64,000 nt of DNA from Plicaturopsis crispa FD-325 SS-3. Lineage: Eukaryota; Basidiomycota; Agaricomycetes; Amylocorticiales; Amylocorticiaceae. Positions 25,038-37,446 of the stretch are shown piece after piece; the first letter of the stretch is position 1, and the number at the start of each line of letters is the position of its first letter. The notes under the pieces were generated by a model, which did not search any database, was not told the origin of the DNA, and saw nothing but the letters and a program-made list of their open reading frames with translations. The position numbers and the translations under genes are program-made. Where the stretch lies: the NCBI GenBank assembly GCA_000827205.1, contig KN832561.1:1313313-1377312 (forward strand). Direction: 5' to 3'.

Positions 25038-26580
25038 TGCTTATGAAGAATGTCATCCTGGCCTACCGGTACATTGTTTTTGGTATGTCATACCGTTCCC
25101 CGTTGTCAAGCGGCTTGCTGGCATGCTCATTCCCTCTGTATAGCCGCTTTCATTGTCTGTAATGCCATTATAGCGAGTGTGGCCGTCTGGAACTTAGGCA
25201 TCGCTCAGTCCGATGGAATCAATTGTGCGTCTGTTCCCGACCATGGAGTGCATATGGCTCATTATCGTTGCGAGCAGTGGGCGTAGACGCTTTCCTTGTA
25301 TTTGTTGGCGCCTCCGGTTTGGCGCTTATTTTCTTCCTGTGAGTGTTCATGTTGACGCTGACTTGACGCGCATTCAACGGTGTCCTGCGACAGTATATTC
25401 GTCGAACTCGGAGTCAGGGAGCCTATCACTAAACGCTTGTGGGTAGAGTGTACATGGCTGTCAGTTTACTTAGCAATGGAGTTTGGTATGTTTTCGTCAT
25501 GTCTCTGATCGTTGAGCTGTACTCAACCTGTGTATAATAGCGGGAGCGGTGGCCGTCTCCGTAATGGTTCCCAGCATCATGTGCAAGCCGGACGGTAATT
25601 ACTTCAGAATCCCCTGGTTCTCTGGAGGCAGCTGATGGAGATTAACTTTCGTGTGCCAGTCAGTCTCTTGCTTGATGGCTGCACGTCGACGCGTGTCCTG
25701 ATGGCGTTTTCTTGGATGTGTACAATCATATGTATGCATTCCATCACTCACTAACGGTCCTTGCTGTCCAATTAACTCATGATCTACAGTGCTGATCTAC
25801 CTCGTTCTATTAATCGAGGGTGCTCTGGGGATACAGCATCGATACCCCAATATCTGGCATACTAGCGTCAGAGACGTGGAATGGAACGAGGGCAGACAAT
25901 GTCTCCCAAGCCCACCGTCGTCCCCCACCCTCCCGCGTTTCCTGAAGAAAGCGCCGAGCACGCACATCGTTGCACCACAGCCGCGGCGCCCAGCGCCCGC
26001 TACTCTATACTCACACAGAAATGGCCTTGGGTCGGAATACCAGATCGACCATTTCAGTATGCCTATGCCTACGATAATCGACCTTCCTCCGCTCGTCGCT
26101 CCTCCAGAGCACGCTCTACACTCCTCACCCCCAGAGCCCTCACTATATCCTCAAAGTGTCCAGCCTGCGTTACCAACAACAGCTAGTCGCAGCCGTCGGC
26201 CACTCGTCGTACGTAACTCTACGTCGTCACCGCCGCCACTGGGCGACTGGCCTCGAGAAAATCCCTTCGATAAGCCTGCCAGAAGTCGCCGCAAACCACC
26301 GCCAGCGGCTTTCAAATTTCCCGCTGAAGCCGCCTCTGCACCGGCCGTCGACAACTCGTCCGTCCTGTCGTCTACCACACCGTTTGCGCCGCCTACGACA
26401 GGGTCGCTGCCGACGCCATCATTATCTACAGCCTCCCCTGGCTCATCTCCGCCACGTTCGAAGCCGTTTGGCCCCCGTACACGGTCACGGACGAATTCTA
26501 GCGGGGAGATGCATCGGCCGCCACCTCTAGATCTCACAAGAATCAGTGCGCTAAAGGGTGGGGGAACTCATGTAACATGA
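25038..26580 (+). CDS. Four-helix membrane protein with Pro/Ser tail
   Basis: Seven exons (25038-25083, 25144-25224, 25287-25338, 25394-25485, 25541-25594, 25660-25731, 25790-26580) splice in frame to 395 residues. The first 150 residues hold four hydrophobic helices: AAFIVCNAIIASVAVWNLGI, YAFLVFVGASGLALIFFLIFVEL, LWVECTWLSVYLAMEFAGAVAVSV and VLMAFSWMCTIILLIYLVLLIEG. A charged WNEGR junction comes next, then a long Pro/Ser/Arg-rich cytosolic tail. The topology is like MARVEL-domain proteins, which sit at plasma-membrane domains or vesicles. I recognise the general pattern from basidiomycete hypothetical proteins but no named function. None of the small exons is visible as a standalone open frame, so automatic callers may miss the 5' half. 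Confidence 0.72.
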
Positions 26581-27842
26581 CGCGTGAGCACGAGCTCCGA
26601 TATCATTATTGGGTTGGAATAACGCCAACACGCGCACTGGATGTGATGTGGGGTAGGATCGGGGAGGCTGGGTTTTCCGTCTTTTTTCATTTTCTTTCCC
26701 GGTCGCATTTGTTCTTGCTTGATTTCGGGATTTTTGTGCGTGGTGTAGACTTAGTTTAGTCCTGAAATGTATCCACAACCTGACATTGACGAGACTCGTA
26801 TTCTCATCGTATGATGATCATCACACTGACCAGGGCCTCGCGTTCGTGCCGGCACCATTACTTGCAGCGATATTACAGAGCTGAGCACTGAGTACTGATT
26901 CGCGACAGCAGAGACCATCTATTTACATATGCACCAAGACTAGTACTGTATTCGAATACCCACAGAGGCACGGCTGTCCGTACAGGAGTTCCAAAGGTGG
27001 ACACTAGGGAGCCCCATGTCGATCCTACCATCCACCCTGCGCTTAAATTCTCTGCGTCGACATCTATGTAGGCATCAGCTTGAACACGACCAGCTATTCG
27101 AACTTTTTACGTCCGCGATGCAGTCACTGTCAGCCTATCCGTCCAGACAGTTGAAGGCAGGGGGGGCGGGGTCTTCATAACAAGGGCGGTCATACGTGCA
27201 TGAATAGTCCTAGCGCGCTGACATGGGTGCACAGTGGTGGGTGCATGGCACATACGAAAGTTCTGTCACAGATATGTGCTACATTCTATGCCTGAGAATG
27301 TACAGTCCACGGTGCTAAGCAATGAAAAGATGAAATAGATATCGAACGCACTGCAAAAGGACCCGAAGCACTATACGTTGAGATTGAGATGTGCTCATAC
27401 TGCTCCCTCGAAGGTGCACCGTGCTCAGCACGGTTAAAAAAACAATTCTGGAAGTCATTGCCTTTTCTCTTTCATGATTTGACGCTACTGTATCGCCGTC
27501 CTCGTCAAGTCAGAGTATGGACGGGGCAAGGTAGAGGCTGTAGCCTATAGGACTCCAGGAGCGCCGGGATGGAGGATTCAACGGTGGCGGTAAGTCATGC
27601 GACAAAAAGCGGGATGCTGTGGCTCATCTTTGTGACGTGGTAGACAGTAGACGTGTCGACCGGCGAAGGCTTCACTTAAGGAGGGAATAAGCCTGAGGGT
27701 GGTTCTACTTAGCAAGTTTCCAGGTTCAATATCAATTTCAAGTTCGCTTGCGTACGGACGAGCTGCAGTATCCATATCGGGAAGGTAGTATTCATCTTAC
27801 GTGATGCAGACTATACTCCGCAAAAATCATCCCTTCCAAGTC
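26581..27842. other. Long spacer with no recognised gene
   Basis: About 1.26 kb with no convincing coding frame. A G-rich run (GGGGGGGCGGGG) lies near 27162. No terminal repeats or target duplications were spotted. Confidence 0.4.
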
Positions 27843-27949
27843 TCCGGTATGGTGTATCGGCTAACATTGCCGCCTTTCACGAGGATGACTAAGCAACAGT
27901 CACGTGACGGCATCCGCGGCAGCGCCGGGTTCGATTCCCGGTACCGGAA
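27843..27949 (+). tRNA. tRNA-Glu(TTC) with 35-nt intron
   Basis: The acceptor stem TCCGGTA pairs with TACCGGA. The sequence TGGTGTATCGGCTAACA is the typical tRNA-Glu D arm, and CCGGG-TTCGATT-CCCGG is the T arm. The anticodon stem GCCGC/GCGGC encloses CT-TTC-A, and a 35-nt insert (27880-27914) follows position 37. Anticodon TTC reads Glu codons. Confidence 0.93.
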
Positions 27950-28288
27950 ATACCTTTTCCTCGAGGCCACTTTGAGAGGGAGAACATTTTTTACCTCCTC
28001 AAGATAGAGCCTAAGGACCGCCGGTCATCTTTTAGTTTCGAGGTAAGAGGTAGGACGTATTTTGTGGCGTCTGCAGACAAGCCGCCGTTGACGCGAAACA
28101 GGCCTTTTTTAGTGTCAGGGTCGGTTCTCGCCATCGGAAATATTTTTTCGATGCTTTTCAAGGGAAGTGGATCGCATACTGTGTTCAACATTTTACATAT
28201 CGTATACGAGGGTAGTACAGCTCCGGCTTCAGACACAAATACAATAAAGTCATGACAGCGCGTATTTCTTCTTCTATCGCGCGCGCAC
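27950..28288. other. Spacer between tRNA-Glu and the reductase 3' end
   Basis: No coding frame with family likeness. It should include the Pol III terminator (a T-run at about 27989) and the 3'UTR of the minus-strand reductase. Confidence 0.35.
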
Positions 28289-29805
28289 TTAGCCCCACAG
28301 ATGCGCCTGCTCGGGACCTCCAAAGTACCGGTCGCCCTTGACCTCATAGTTGTTCACAATGTTGTCTAGGGCGGCCTTCTCCTCCGACGTCAAGTCAAGG
28401 GAGCCGCCCTTTGCGTTGTCTACGATCCGGCTAGCCTTTCTGTAGAGTACGAGATAGTCAGAAAACGGTAAGAGTGATGGTCGAATGCAGGACGTACGAT
28501 GAGCCTGGAATGGGGATGACTTGTGGACCTAGCGCGGAGACCCATGCGAGGGTGAGCTGAGAAGGCGTAACTTTCTTCTTCTCCGCGATGGTGTTCACTG
28601 CGTCGACGAGGCCAAGGTTGTGTTTGAAGATCTGTGGTGATGTCAGGACAACTTCTCCAGGACATTGCAGCAGAGCTACGTACCGCATCGTCTCTGAACC
28701 TCGTGAGGTGGCGACGGATGTCCCCCTCTGTGCAATTAGTTAGTGTTGTCTCCGTTGCTGGTAAAGGCAACAAGCATACCTGGAATGTCAGCGGCGGATT
28801 TGACTTCACCGGTGAAAAGTCCTCTCCCGAGTGGTCTAAAATTCAATGTCGAGAGTTCAGTAGTGGGTTAGGAATGTAGGGCTCATAGACGTACGAATAC
28901 GCTACTACGGCGACCCCGAGCTCCTGGGCCGTGGCCAAAACTGGATGCTGGTGCATCAGACAACGAAAGATGGATTAAGACAGTCGATATGACGCACCCT
29001 TCTTTGTCTCCTCCTCATAAGACGTCGGACTGACTTCAATTTCGATAGCGGCGATGGGATGCACGGCGTTGGCACGCTTAAGCGTCTCTGCGCTGCACTC
29101 CGACAAGCCGATGTGGTCGAGTTTCCCCTCCTTGATCAGTCCGACGAGTGTCTTGATAGCCTCCTCGATCGGCACTTTAGGGTCGACGCGTGCGCTTTCG
29201 AAAAGATCAAGGCGCTTCGTCCCACGGAGCGCGGCATTGATTGCGTCAACGCTGCGACGCAGGTTCTCTGGACTGGAGCGGATGTGAGTCGGCGCATTCA
29301 GCAGACAAGCAATTTGCTCACGATGCATCGGTTTCTAAGGTTCTAGCTTTTGCGCCTCCTTTGACTGACAGGAAGGTCCTTTCCACGTACTCGGGATATT
29401 TCTCGAAGAACCTGGCTAACAGCTGGAGATTGCCCACGTCCAAGTCATGCGCGTAGAACTCGCCTGAGCCAATCGATTCGTAAGTTAAGCGCGTCGTGAT
29501 GAGTGGAGATACGAACCGCTGTTCAGAAGCAACTTGGCGCCAGCGGGTGTCGCGTCAATTCCCGCTTTGATTGCGGCAAATGCCTGTTCATCGGGGACAG
29601 GGTTGGGGGTCCACCTAAAGTAACGGTCAGAAATTCCCTCCCCTCATCGAAACGCTGCGGATACGCACGTCATCCCCATAACACCGAGCTGCGGAGGTTC
29701 AAGGTCAGCATTTACGGGACGCAAAACTATGCGGGGACGGCTTACCCCTGTTTTAGCGACTACCACATCTTTGGCGGTACCGCCGAGCGTTGCAGTTTGG
29801 ACCAT
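28289..29805 (-). CDS. Aldo/keto reductase, pyridoxal reductase-like
   Basis: Ten exons on the minus strand give 341 residues: 29805-29746, 29688-29669, 29614-29517, 29463-29322, 29272-28998, 28940-28895, 28835-28780, 28727-28684, 28631-28498, 28439-28289. The AKR barrel shows GLGVMGMTW, LLLNSGEFYAHD with the catalytic Tyr, a family-variant LDLFESARVDP, GLSECSAETLKRA, VAVVAYSPLGRGLFTG and VIPIPGSS for NADP binding. The closest pattern is the AKR8 pyridoxal reductase group, which reduces pyridoxal to pyridoxine with NADPH in the cytosol. Other aldehydes remain possible. The second exon is only 20 nt. A TATA box lies 86 bases upstream of the ATG. Confidence 0.9.
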
Positions 29806-29890
29806 TTTCGATTGGGATTCAGAGTAGTGATTGAAGGATGTTCTTTGAGTAGCGAGGGGATGCGTTCCGATACCCCACACTCTTGTCTGG

Positions 29891-29897
29891 TTTTATA
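29891..29897 (-). promoter_or_regulatory. TATA box of the aldo/keto reductase gene
   Basis: TATAAAA reads on the minus strand 86 bases upstream of the reductase start codon, in a C-rich setting. The spacing fits a fungal core promoter. Confidence 0.55.
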
Positions 29898-30696
29898 GGG
29901 GGGAGCGCAGTCGCTGATCGCGTGAGGGGGAAAAACGTCGAGTCGACAAAGGCGGCAATTTGGCGGCAAATTCGCAATCGCCGCATATACGCGTACGTCT
30001 GCGCCGACATTACACGATGACTGCAATGGAAACGATGGAAAATCTGCCGCCGACTTCGCAAAACGACCCACATGCGTGCACCGACATCGTTTGGAACGAC
30101 CCACATAAGTACGTGACCCACATGCATGCGCCGCCAAGGGAAACACGGCCCGCCTGACCTACTTAACCCGCGAGAAAACACGAACCCACTCGTTATCCGT
30201 AGACTGTGACCAATGCCCCAGCCTTCGACCGACTCGGTATCCGAACTCGACGCTCTGCTGGCGTGAGCATGCATGAAAACCCGCTGAAGGGGATTCCGTA
30301 CGTCCACACTCACGCCATAAATAGAATCTGGTCACCAGCGCCTAAGGATAAGAGATCGTTCACACGGCCAACAAACATACATGATTTGCAAAAGCTTTCA
30401 GTACATCTAGACTTCCGGTTGGGGCTCGGAAAGGTTTGGGAGGGGATGAGTCGGAGAGCTCGATGGCAGTCAATGGCCCGCCCGGAAGAGCCGCCAAATT
30501 GCCGACAATAATTACTTTCCCACGGCAATAATTGTATGGCGCCGAGCGGGTGGCGGGCCCAAATCACGACTATGTAAGATTTCCCTGTGCTCATCGCCTC
30601 CTCTGCTCAGCGCATCGTACCCTACGTTCTCTACTATTATCCTCGTCGTTGAGCGCTTGACTGTCGCCCACGACTCTATAATATCAGGAAATAGAA
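29898..30696. other. Shared promoter region, reductase and copy-B syntaxin
   Basis: The genes diverge from here. GACCCACAT occurs three times within 30063-30123 with ATGCGTGC/ATGCATGCG next to two of them. These could be a factor-binding cluster, but nothing known is matched. Confidence 0.35.
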
Positions 30697-32031
30697 ATGG
30701 CTCACCGGGACCGTCTTCAGGCTCTCAGGGTGCGCCGCTTCTCACACTTTGAAAGGAGAGGAGACGCTCTGACATGCATCACACAGGCCAAAAGAGACGC
30801 TCGAGACAGCCCTAGTAACGAGCGACATGAACTGACACCCGTCAATGGGAACGACACTAATGGAGGAACTGGGATGCCTGCATTCTATGCTGAGGTAAAT
30901 CAGCACGAAGTAATTTTACTCGTGTGTGCCTCCTAACCCATCCACAGGTTACGTCTATCCACAACGCCTTGCAACAATTCGATACCAATGTCTCCAGGAT
31001 CTCTGATCTTCACTCGCGCTCATTGAACGTCGCGGACGAGTCCACGACGCACCAGAACGCTGCACAGCTCGACGAGCTTGTCGAAGAAACACGGTCCTTG
31101 AGCAAAAGTCTACGGGAGAGGACAAAGGCTCTAGCTGCCTTTCCAGGGACTGCTCAAGATGCGCAACAACGCAAGAACCAAGTTCGTCGAATATCTTCTC
31201 CAAGCGTGCTCTTGCCGATTTATGCGTTTCTTGTCATTTCCAGTCTACTTTGCTCCAGCGGAAGTTTATAGAGTCATTGCAAAACTACCAGCAGGTGGAG
31301 GCACAGTACCGTGATAGGTACAAGCAACGGGTTGAACGCCAATTTAAAATCGGTATATACAAACCCTTGCCTTTCCCTACATCATTTGAACATAGTTACC
31401 ACAGTCAAGCCCGACGCAACACGGGAAGAAATCAACGCCGTTGTGAACGATGATCGTGGTGGAGGAGGGGAGCAAATATTTGCTCAGGCCGTCAGTGAAT
31501 TTACTGTAAAAGGGTGTCTCGCAGTGAACTTACAATTCATCCGATCCACAGCTCTCGACCTCGGACCATTACGGTCAATCCAGGGCCGCCTACAAAGAGG
31601 TGCAGGAACGTCATCAAGATATTCGCAAAATCGAGCAGACTTTCGGAGAGCTTAACCAACTCATTGCTGATGTACGTCTTCCCTTTGCACGGTTTGAGCT
31701 TGTCTCAAAGATGTCCTTCTCTCTCTAGATGAGCGTCTTGGTCGCGCAACAGGATGATACCATCAATGTAATTGAGACTTCGGCGTCCAAGGTTGAAGGC
31801 GACACTGAGGCTGGGTGCGTAGCGTCTGGAACTATATCTCCCATCTGTCTGGCATGTCACTAAGTTTTTGACAGGCTCAAGCACACCAACGTCGCTGTTG
31901 AGCATGCTCGCTCTGCACGGAAGAAGCGAATTATCTGCTTCGTGATATGCCTTATTATCATTGCCATTCTTGCCCTGGTGCTCGGGATTGGTTTCGGTGC
32001 TTCAGGATGGGGGAAAAGCAAGTCCAATTAA
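30697..32031 (+). CDS. Plasma-membrane syntaxin (t-SNARE), copy B
   Basis: Eight exons (30697-30729, 30787-30894, 30948-31181, 31244-31352, 31405-31490, 31552-31671, 31729-31814, 31875-32031) give 310 residues. Habc helices start at FYAEVTSIHNALQQF. The SNARE helix RHQDIRKIEQTFGELNQLIAD-MSVLVAQQDDTINVIE has the Qa zero-layer glutamine. SARKKR and a single C-terminal membrane span follow, ending GKSKSN. Function should be vesicle fusion at the plasma membrane, as for yeast Sso proteins. Exons of 234, 109, 120 and 86 nt are the same length as those of copy A. The N-terminal linker and the anchor differ. One N-terminal intron of copy A is absent here. Confidence 0.93.
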
Positions 32032-32408
32032 TCCAAAGCTGAGTCGTTATCCACACCGATGGACTATGAGTATCTATATGTATCCTTTGTTTCTCTTTTG
32101 CGGACCTGTCAGTGTACTACGGCCATAATGGGGATTGGTTTTATTATTTTATATGTATGCTGCACACCGTGCTGGGATATCCCGGAACGATAGGATTCAG
32201 CAGCTCTCATTGACACCGAGTGTGACGAAATAACGGTGACATGCCGGAAGGGGTGCGCTCTAGTTGACCAACTGAAAAGCCTGATCCGGCGAAGTACGTC
32301 CACGAAACGGCTCGCTCGTTTTTCCTCTTCATTTCCCCATTCCATTCTCCGTTCCCTCCTTTCGTCTCCTCTTCGCCCGGTACATACACGCTCTAATCTA
32401 CTCTTACG
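32032..32408. other. Spacer before PIS1
   Basis: It contains the 3'UTR of the syntaxin gene and a T/C-rich block at 32320-32400 just before the PIS1 ATG, as is common in fungal core promoters. Confidence 0.4.
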
Positions 32409-33442
32409 ATGGCGGCAGACACACCTGCTGAACTACGACGGAGGAGGCCGACGGCTGACGTGGTGAACGCGAAGGAGGCAGTCGATCTCGCGACTGCTCA
32501 GACATACTCTGAGAACGTATTTCTCTTCATTCCTAATCTCATAGGTATGTCGGCTGTTTCTTTGTTGGATAACGGCATGGGTGACGAGCGTATTTTTCCA
32601 GGCTACACACGAATCATCCTGGCCGGACTTTCGTTACATTACATGAGCTATCATCCAAAGTACTGCACCGTCGCGTACTGTGTATCGTGTCTTCTCGATG
32701 CCGTGGACGGCCAAGCGGCGAGGAGGTTTCAGCAGACCTCGAAGTTTGGTGCTGTTCTAGATATGGTGACCGACCGGTGCGTGTCTTGTGCTTATCATCC
32801 TCCGCGTATTGGCTAACTTGTACGCCACGTCAGGTGCACAACATCATGCTTGCTGTGTTATCTCGCCTCTGCGTATCCAGACTATGCGATACTGTTCCAA
32901 TTCCTCATATCCTTGGATTTCAGCAGCCATTACATGCACATGGTCAGGTGAGTCAGCATTATCTATCTCTTCAGCCAACTTACGCTAACGACCTACATGT
33001 GTCCCAGCACTTTGACAACTGGCTCCCGCAGTCATAAACTTGTGACGAGCGATGTTAGTCGCATTCTATGGCTCTACTACAACGATTCTGTAAGCTTTTC
33101 CTCGCGATCGTCGCGTGTTTATTAACTTATGCCACGGATAACTTATAGCGCACTCTGTTTATCATATGCGCCGGAAACGAGGTGTTCTTCGTGGCCCTTT
33201 ACCTTATCAAGTGGATACACTCACCTATCGGACTCGGTACATCGGCGATCCTGGGGAACTTGACGTGGCCGGAGGCGGTCGCAATTATCAGTGGACCCAT
33301 CTGTCTGCTCAAAAATATCATCAATCTCGTCCAGCTATGGAAGGCCTCGAAGATCCTTGTAGGGGTTGATTTGGCGGAGCGTGCAAACGCCCGAGTGGAG
33401 GCTGTCAGGTCGAAGGTGATACTGGAGGCGGAGGAGGAGTGA
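32409..33442 (+). CDS. PIS1: CDP-diacylglycerol-inositol phosphatidyltransferase
   Basis: Five exons (32409-32544, 32602-32776, 32834-32947, 33008-33089, 33149-33442) give 266 residues. The enzyme joins CDP-diacylglycerol and myo-inositol to make phosphatidylinositol in the ER membrane. The CDP-alcohol phosphotransferase motif is complete: DAVDGQAARRFQQTSKFG followed by AVLDMVTDR, with its D-xx-DG-xx-AR and G-xxx-D-xxx-D spacing. NVFLFIPNLIGYTRIILAG, ISLDFSSHYMHM and SHKLVTSDVSRILWLYY are further PIS hallmarks. Several hydrophobic helices flank them. The C-terminus is charged and cytosolic. Confidence 0.96.
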
Positions 33443-33729
33443 AAACACCATCCCCGCTTTGCGTTTCAATGTCGTCCCAAATATTCTATCACGTACACTA
33501 GAGGCGATGTAATTTTCTGCATGCATGTATTATGTCTGCTAGCGTTTTCATGTTCATGCCAGTAACGTTCTTTGAACTTGTTCGGGAGGATATTGAGTTC
33601 GATTCAGCCTGTTCAGCCACACCGACTGACGCGTCGGTCTTCGGAGCGTACTCGACGCGGAGGCCCCGGTCTGAGTGGTATTTCTTTTCTTGAGCACTCC
33701 CGTCGTCGACGCGACTGGTTTACGATTAT

Positions 33730-36700
33730 ATGCGCTCGCAAGCCCAGCTTATACGCAGGTCGCGGTCGATCCTCAAGGCTTCTGCTGCTGCCAGTTCTGC
33801 TCCGCGCTCTTCTGCTCGTCCCGGTCGACTTTCGAAAAGAGGTGACCAAGCCTCGCCGCGTGCGACTAGCCGTGTTTTCAGGCGCCTTTCATCGGCGGCT
33901 CCTCCATCTGCGCCCGAAAACGATGGCACCACTCCCGTAGAGCCAGAGGCCCCAGAACAACTGGAGGACACTCCTCCAGAAGAGCCGGAGAAGCCCAAAC
34001 GTCGGACAAGGGCGTCCAAGCCTGATCCTGCGCCTCCCAGCACTCCCCCACTCCCTGACGGCATAGATATCCTTTGGAGCCCACAGGGAAGTACCGCGAA
34101 CGAAGAGTCTCAAACGCGAGTTCGAGATTTGCCGTACCCCGAGATACTCGAGGAGGCACAGCACAACTTACACATCACCCTGCACCCGCAAACTCAGCAT
34201 CGAGCTACGTATCCTTCCTCGACAGGTCCTCCCGTAGAGCCTACACTAGGTCTTTACTGCCCTATTGAAGGCGGGGAATATGTCATCGACGAGACGGTGC
34301 GCGAACTAGCCCTTCGCACAGGGTCTGATGTAGTTGTAGTGGACTGCGTACAGCTTGCAGCGGGTGAATGGGGACACTTCGGGCAAGGTCAGTAATCCAT
34401 TACTTATCTGTTTGAAGCCAAGCATGAAATGACACGGCATACACATAGCCGCCTCTGCGCTCCAACTACCTAAAAACCCTCTGCATGTCTCCCCTTCGCC
34501 GCCGCCGCCGTCGAAATCCAGTCATACCCAAATGATGACAGAAGACATGGACGACGAACGAGGCTACTTTGACGTCTCTCCCGTTCCTCAGATGACCCTA
34601 CATTTGATGGCTCCCCCGTCTCTGCGTAGTCGCGCGATGATGGCTTCAAGTCGGGCAAACTCTGCTCCTAGCAAAGTGAAGGCTTTCTTCGATGATCTCG
34701 TTAATATCCCCAGCGCTCCACTGGATCCATCTATTGACTCTCCATTTATCCCTTCCGACCATAGACCACGAATCATTTATGTCCGTGATTTTGCCACTTT
34801 GGCGCCCACGTCATCGTCTTGGTACCCTCCCCTTCTCTCGGCCGTGCGCCAGCGACGACAAGGGCCGATATCGCGTCCAACTTCACCTGTCGACAACCCT
34901 ACTACTATTATCTTCGGAATGACCCCGCCGCTCACACCACCACAAGCGTTCTCCTCCTCTAGTTCTGGCGGCCAGCTTGGTATGATGAACTTCCTCATGA
35001 GCCGCAACCGACCCCCTGCAGAGGGTGTCTCTAATCACAAACCTACGAAATCGGATTGGGCCGAAGGACGGAATGCGGACAAGGCCAGGGAAAAGCGCCT
35101 ACGTGACCGGCTTAAAAAATGGGAGCAGGGCGACGTCGCCCTGCAGGATGAGCTACCCACGCTTTCCGTCAATGGCGATGACGGCACTACTGGCGGTGGG
35201 CAGCGACCCGACGTTGTGGTTATTGGCAGCCCGTCAGGGATGCCAGGTTTACCGTCGCAATTGCAGTCAGCTCTATCTGGCCCGGATCGCGGTTCGCCAC
35301 ACTCCGAATCGGAAGCTAACCAACGATTCTTCCGCACATCTGTTTTGGTCCCCGCGGTCCGCTCTCTGGAGAAAGAGAAAGCTTCCCGGGTATCGAGACG
35401 AAGAGAGATCAACGAGCTCACCATGCGCATGGCAGTCGGTGCCATCGGTGGACGGCTCGAATCGCGGGAAGTGGATGAGGTTCCTGCACCCGTTACGGAG
35501 TCGTCAGAAGCAAGTGCAGATCCTCCCATAGAGGGGGCTCTGGGAAAGACCAAGATGTGGGAGAATTGGGGCCAACGAATAGAATTCTGGTCCACTGTAC
35601 GACAAATCGCTGACCGGGCGGTAGGAAGTATCGTGGCATCTGACAATCCCCCGCTCAGTCTTGAGCATACTCCCGTTCCATGGGACGCCGTTCACCGAGC
35701 ATGGCTGGCCCAGAAGTCACTGCGTGACATCCGAAAAGATTGGATTACGAAACCATCCACAAAATCCATCGGGGAGGATGCCGCGGAGGATGAGGGGGCT
35801 CATGCAACGGCAGAAGGGAGTAGCCAGGTCGACGAGGTTGTTGAGAGGATCAAGCAGGATCCCGATATTCAGCCGCACGAGAGCCGACTCTTGTCGTGCA
35901 TTGTTGACTCCGGTTCGCCTTTTTCTGTGCTGCTCGTTACGTTTGCTGACTGTCTCTGTGTAGCGGCTATGCCAACGTCATTTAGTCAGGTTCACTTACC
36001 TCCTCATACGATTGACTCGGTTCGAACAATCGTGTCTCTGCCTCTCTTGCACCCGACCGCTTTCCAGCAAGGTATACTGAAGGAGCATGGGATGACTGGC
36101 TGTTTGTTATTTGGGCCGCCAGGGACCGGAAAAACATTGGTTGTTCGCGCTCTTGCCAAAGAAGCAGGGTGTCGCATGCTGGCCATCTCTCCTTCCGATG
36201 TCATGGACATGGTATGCACATCGCACTCAATATTGAATGGAATTTAATTGACTGACCCTTAACAGTATGTCGGAGAAGCAGAAAAACTTGTCAAGGCCGT
36301 CTTCACGCTAGCCCGGCGACTCTCGCCATGCGTCGTCTTTCTTGACGAGATCGACGCCTTGTTCGGTGCACGCATGTCGTCTCGTGAGAGTGGGGGCGCG
36401 CATGCGCACCGAGGCGTGATCACTGAGTTTATGCAGGAGATGGACGGTCTGAAAAGCTCGCCGGACGATCGGGTCATTGTCATTGGAGCAACTAACAGAC
36501 CGTTCGATCTCGACGACGCGGTTCTGCGACGTTTACCCAGAAGGCTCTTAGTTGATCTGCCCGGAGAGAAGGAACGGGAAGGTGTGTTCTAGTAGTATCT
36601 TTCTACGACGCCCTGCTGAATGATTGTCCTTCAGAAATCCTCAAAATCCTCCTGCGGGACGAAACTTTGTCGCCAGATCTAAACCTACAGGAACTGGCAA

Positions 36701-37376
36701 AGAAGACTGAGACTTTCTCAGGATCTGACCTCAAACGTTCGCTCGCCAGATTTTTTCCTGATATGCATATTGGACGCTGATTCTTTCCTCTTGCATAATA
36801 GATTTGTGCGTGTCGGCTGCACTGGACGCTGTGAAAGAGCGAGTAGAGCTTCCTTGGAGCACCTCTTCGTCTGTAGCCAAGATCGACGTTGCTTCCGAAC
36901 CGGCTCAACCATCCCTGACAGCCACTGTTGACTCCTCGGACCCAGATCCTGCCACTAAGGCGTCACCCCGGCCGGAAAGCGCCTCCGGAGCAGCACCTCC
37001 ACAGAGCTCCGTCGAGCCTCCACCAATACTAGACATATCTCCTACTGTAGCTGAGGATGCTCTACCGTCTGATGCTGCTTCCGACATGGCCTCACCACCT
37101 CCACCGGTCCATTCTCGCGTTCTCGCCCTTCATAACTTCACGAAGGCGCTGAAAGAAATTACACCATCCTCCTCAGAGTCGCTCGGCACACTTTCTGAGC
37201 TTCGGAAGTGGAACGAGGAATTCGGCGAGGGGCGCAAGGATAAGCGGAAGAAGCAGGTCTGGGGCAAGGGACGCTTCGGATTTATTGACAAGGGACAGGG
37301 TGACCAACTAGGGGGCGAGGGTAGGGTAGCGTTACCGTCGAGCTCTACATCTCGTACAACAGGGGAGGAGAGGTAG
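33730..37376 (+). CDS. AAA ATPase, MSP1/ATAD1-like, mitochondrial
   Basis: Six exons (33730-34387, 34449-35912, 35964-36211, 36266-36581, 36635-36736, 36802-37376) give 1120 residues. The N-terminus MRSQAQLIRRSRSILKASAAA is a good candidate presequence. A long Pro/Ser-rich region leads to one AAA module: LLFGPPGTGKTLVVRALAKEA (Walker A), VVFLDEIDALFG (Walker B), VIGATNRPFDLDDAVLRRLPRR (second region of homology with arginine fingers), and DLKHLCVSAALDAVKE closing the small domain. TSFSQVHLPPHTIDSVRTIVSLPLLHP precedes Walker A, as in the MSP1/ATAD1 meiotic clade. Such ATPases extract proteins from or within mitochondria. The exon 2-3 intron (35913-35963) is 51 nt and frame-neutral, so it may be overlooked. 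The 190-residue C-terminal tail is unusual for the clade. Confidence 0.87.
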
Positions 37377-37446
37377 CGTAGAGGTATACGGAATGAAAGT
37401 AATATATGTGGGTGTCGATATCTGAGCATCTGAGATCAAGAACGAT

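Noticed and set aside
24705-25046. Open frame of 113 codons before the tetraspan gene
   Set aside because: It overlaps the spliced start of a gene whose six small exons all join in phase, so it is most likely 5'UTR or a shadow.
27150-27180. G-rich run as a telomere-like or quadruplex element
   Set aside because: A single short GGGGGGGCGGGG run, with no periodic G-tracts and no TTAGGG array.
30063-30123. GACCCACAT repeated three times as a satellite
   Set aside because: Only three short words with irregular spacing in a shared promoter region. Too little for a repeat array.
33572-33940. Open frame overlapping the start of the AAA ATPase gene
   Set aside because: It is out of frame with the clear presequence-like start at 33730 and has no family likeness.
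35913-35963. Reading straight through this 51-base segment of the AAA gene as coding
   Set aside because: The frame stays open, but GT-AG ends, a CTGAC branch-like word and better agreement with the family (VDSAAMPTSFSQVHL) favour an intron.
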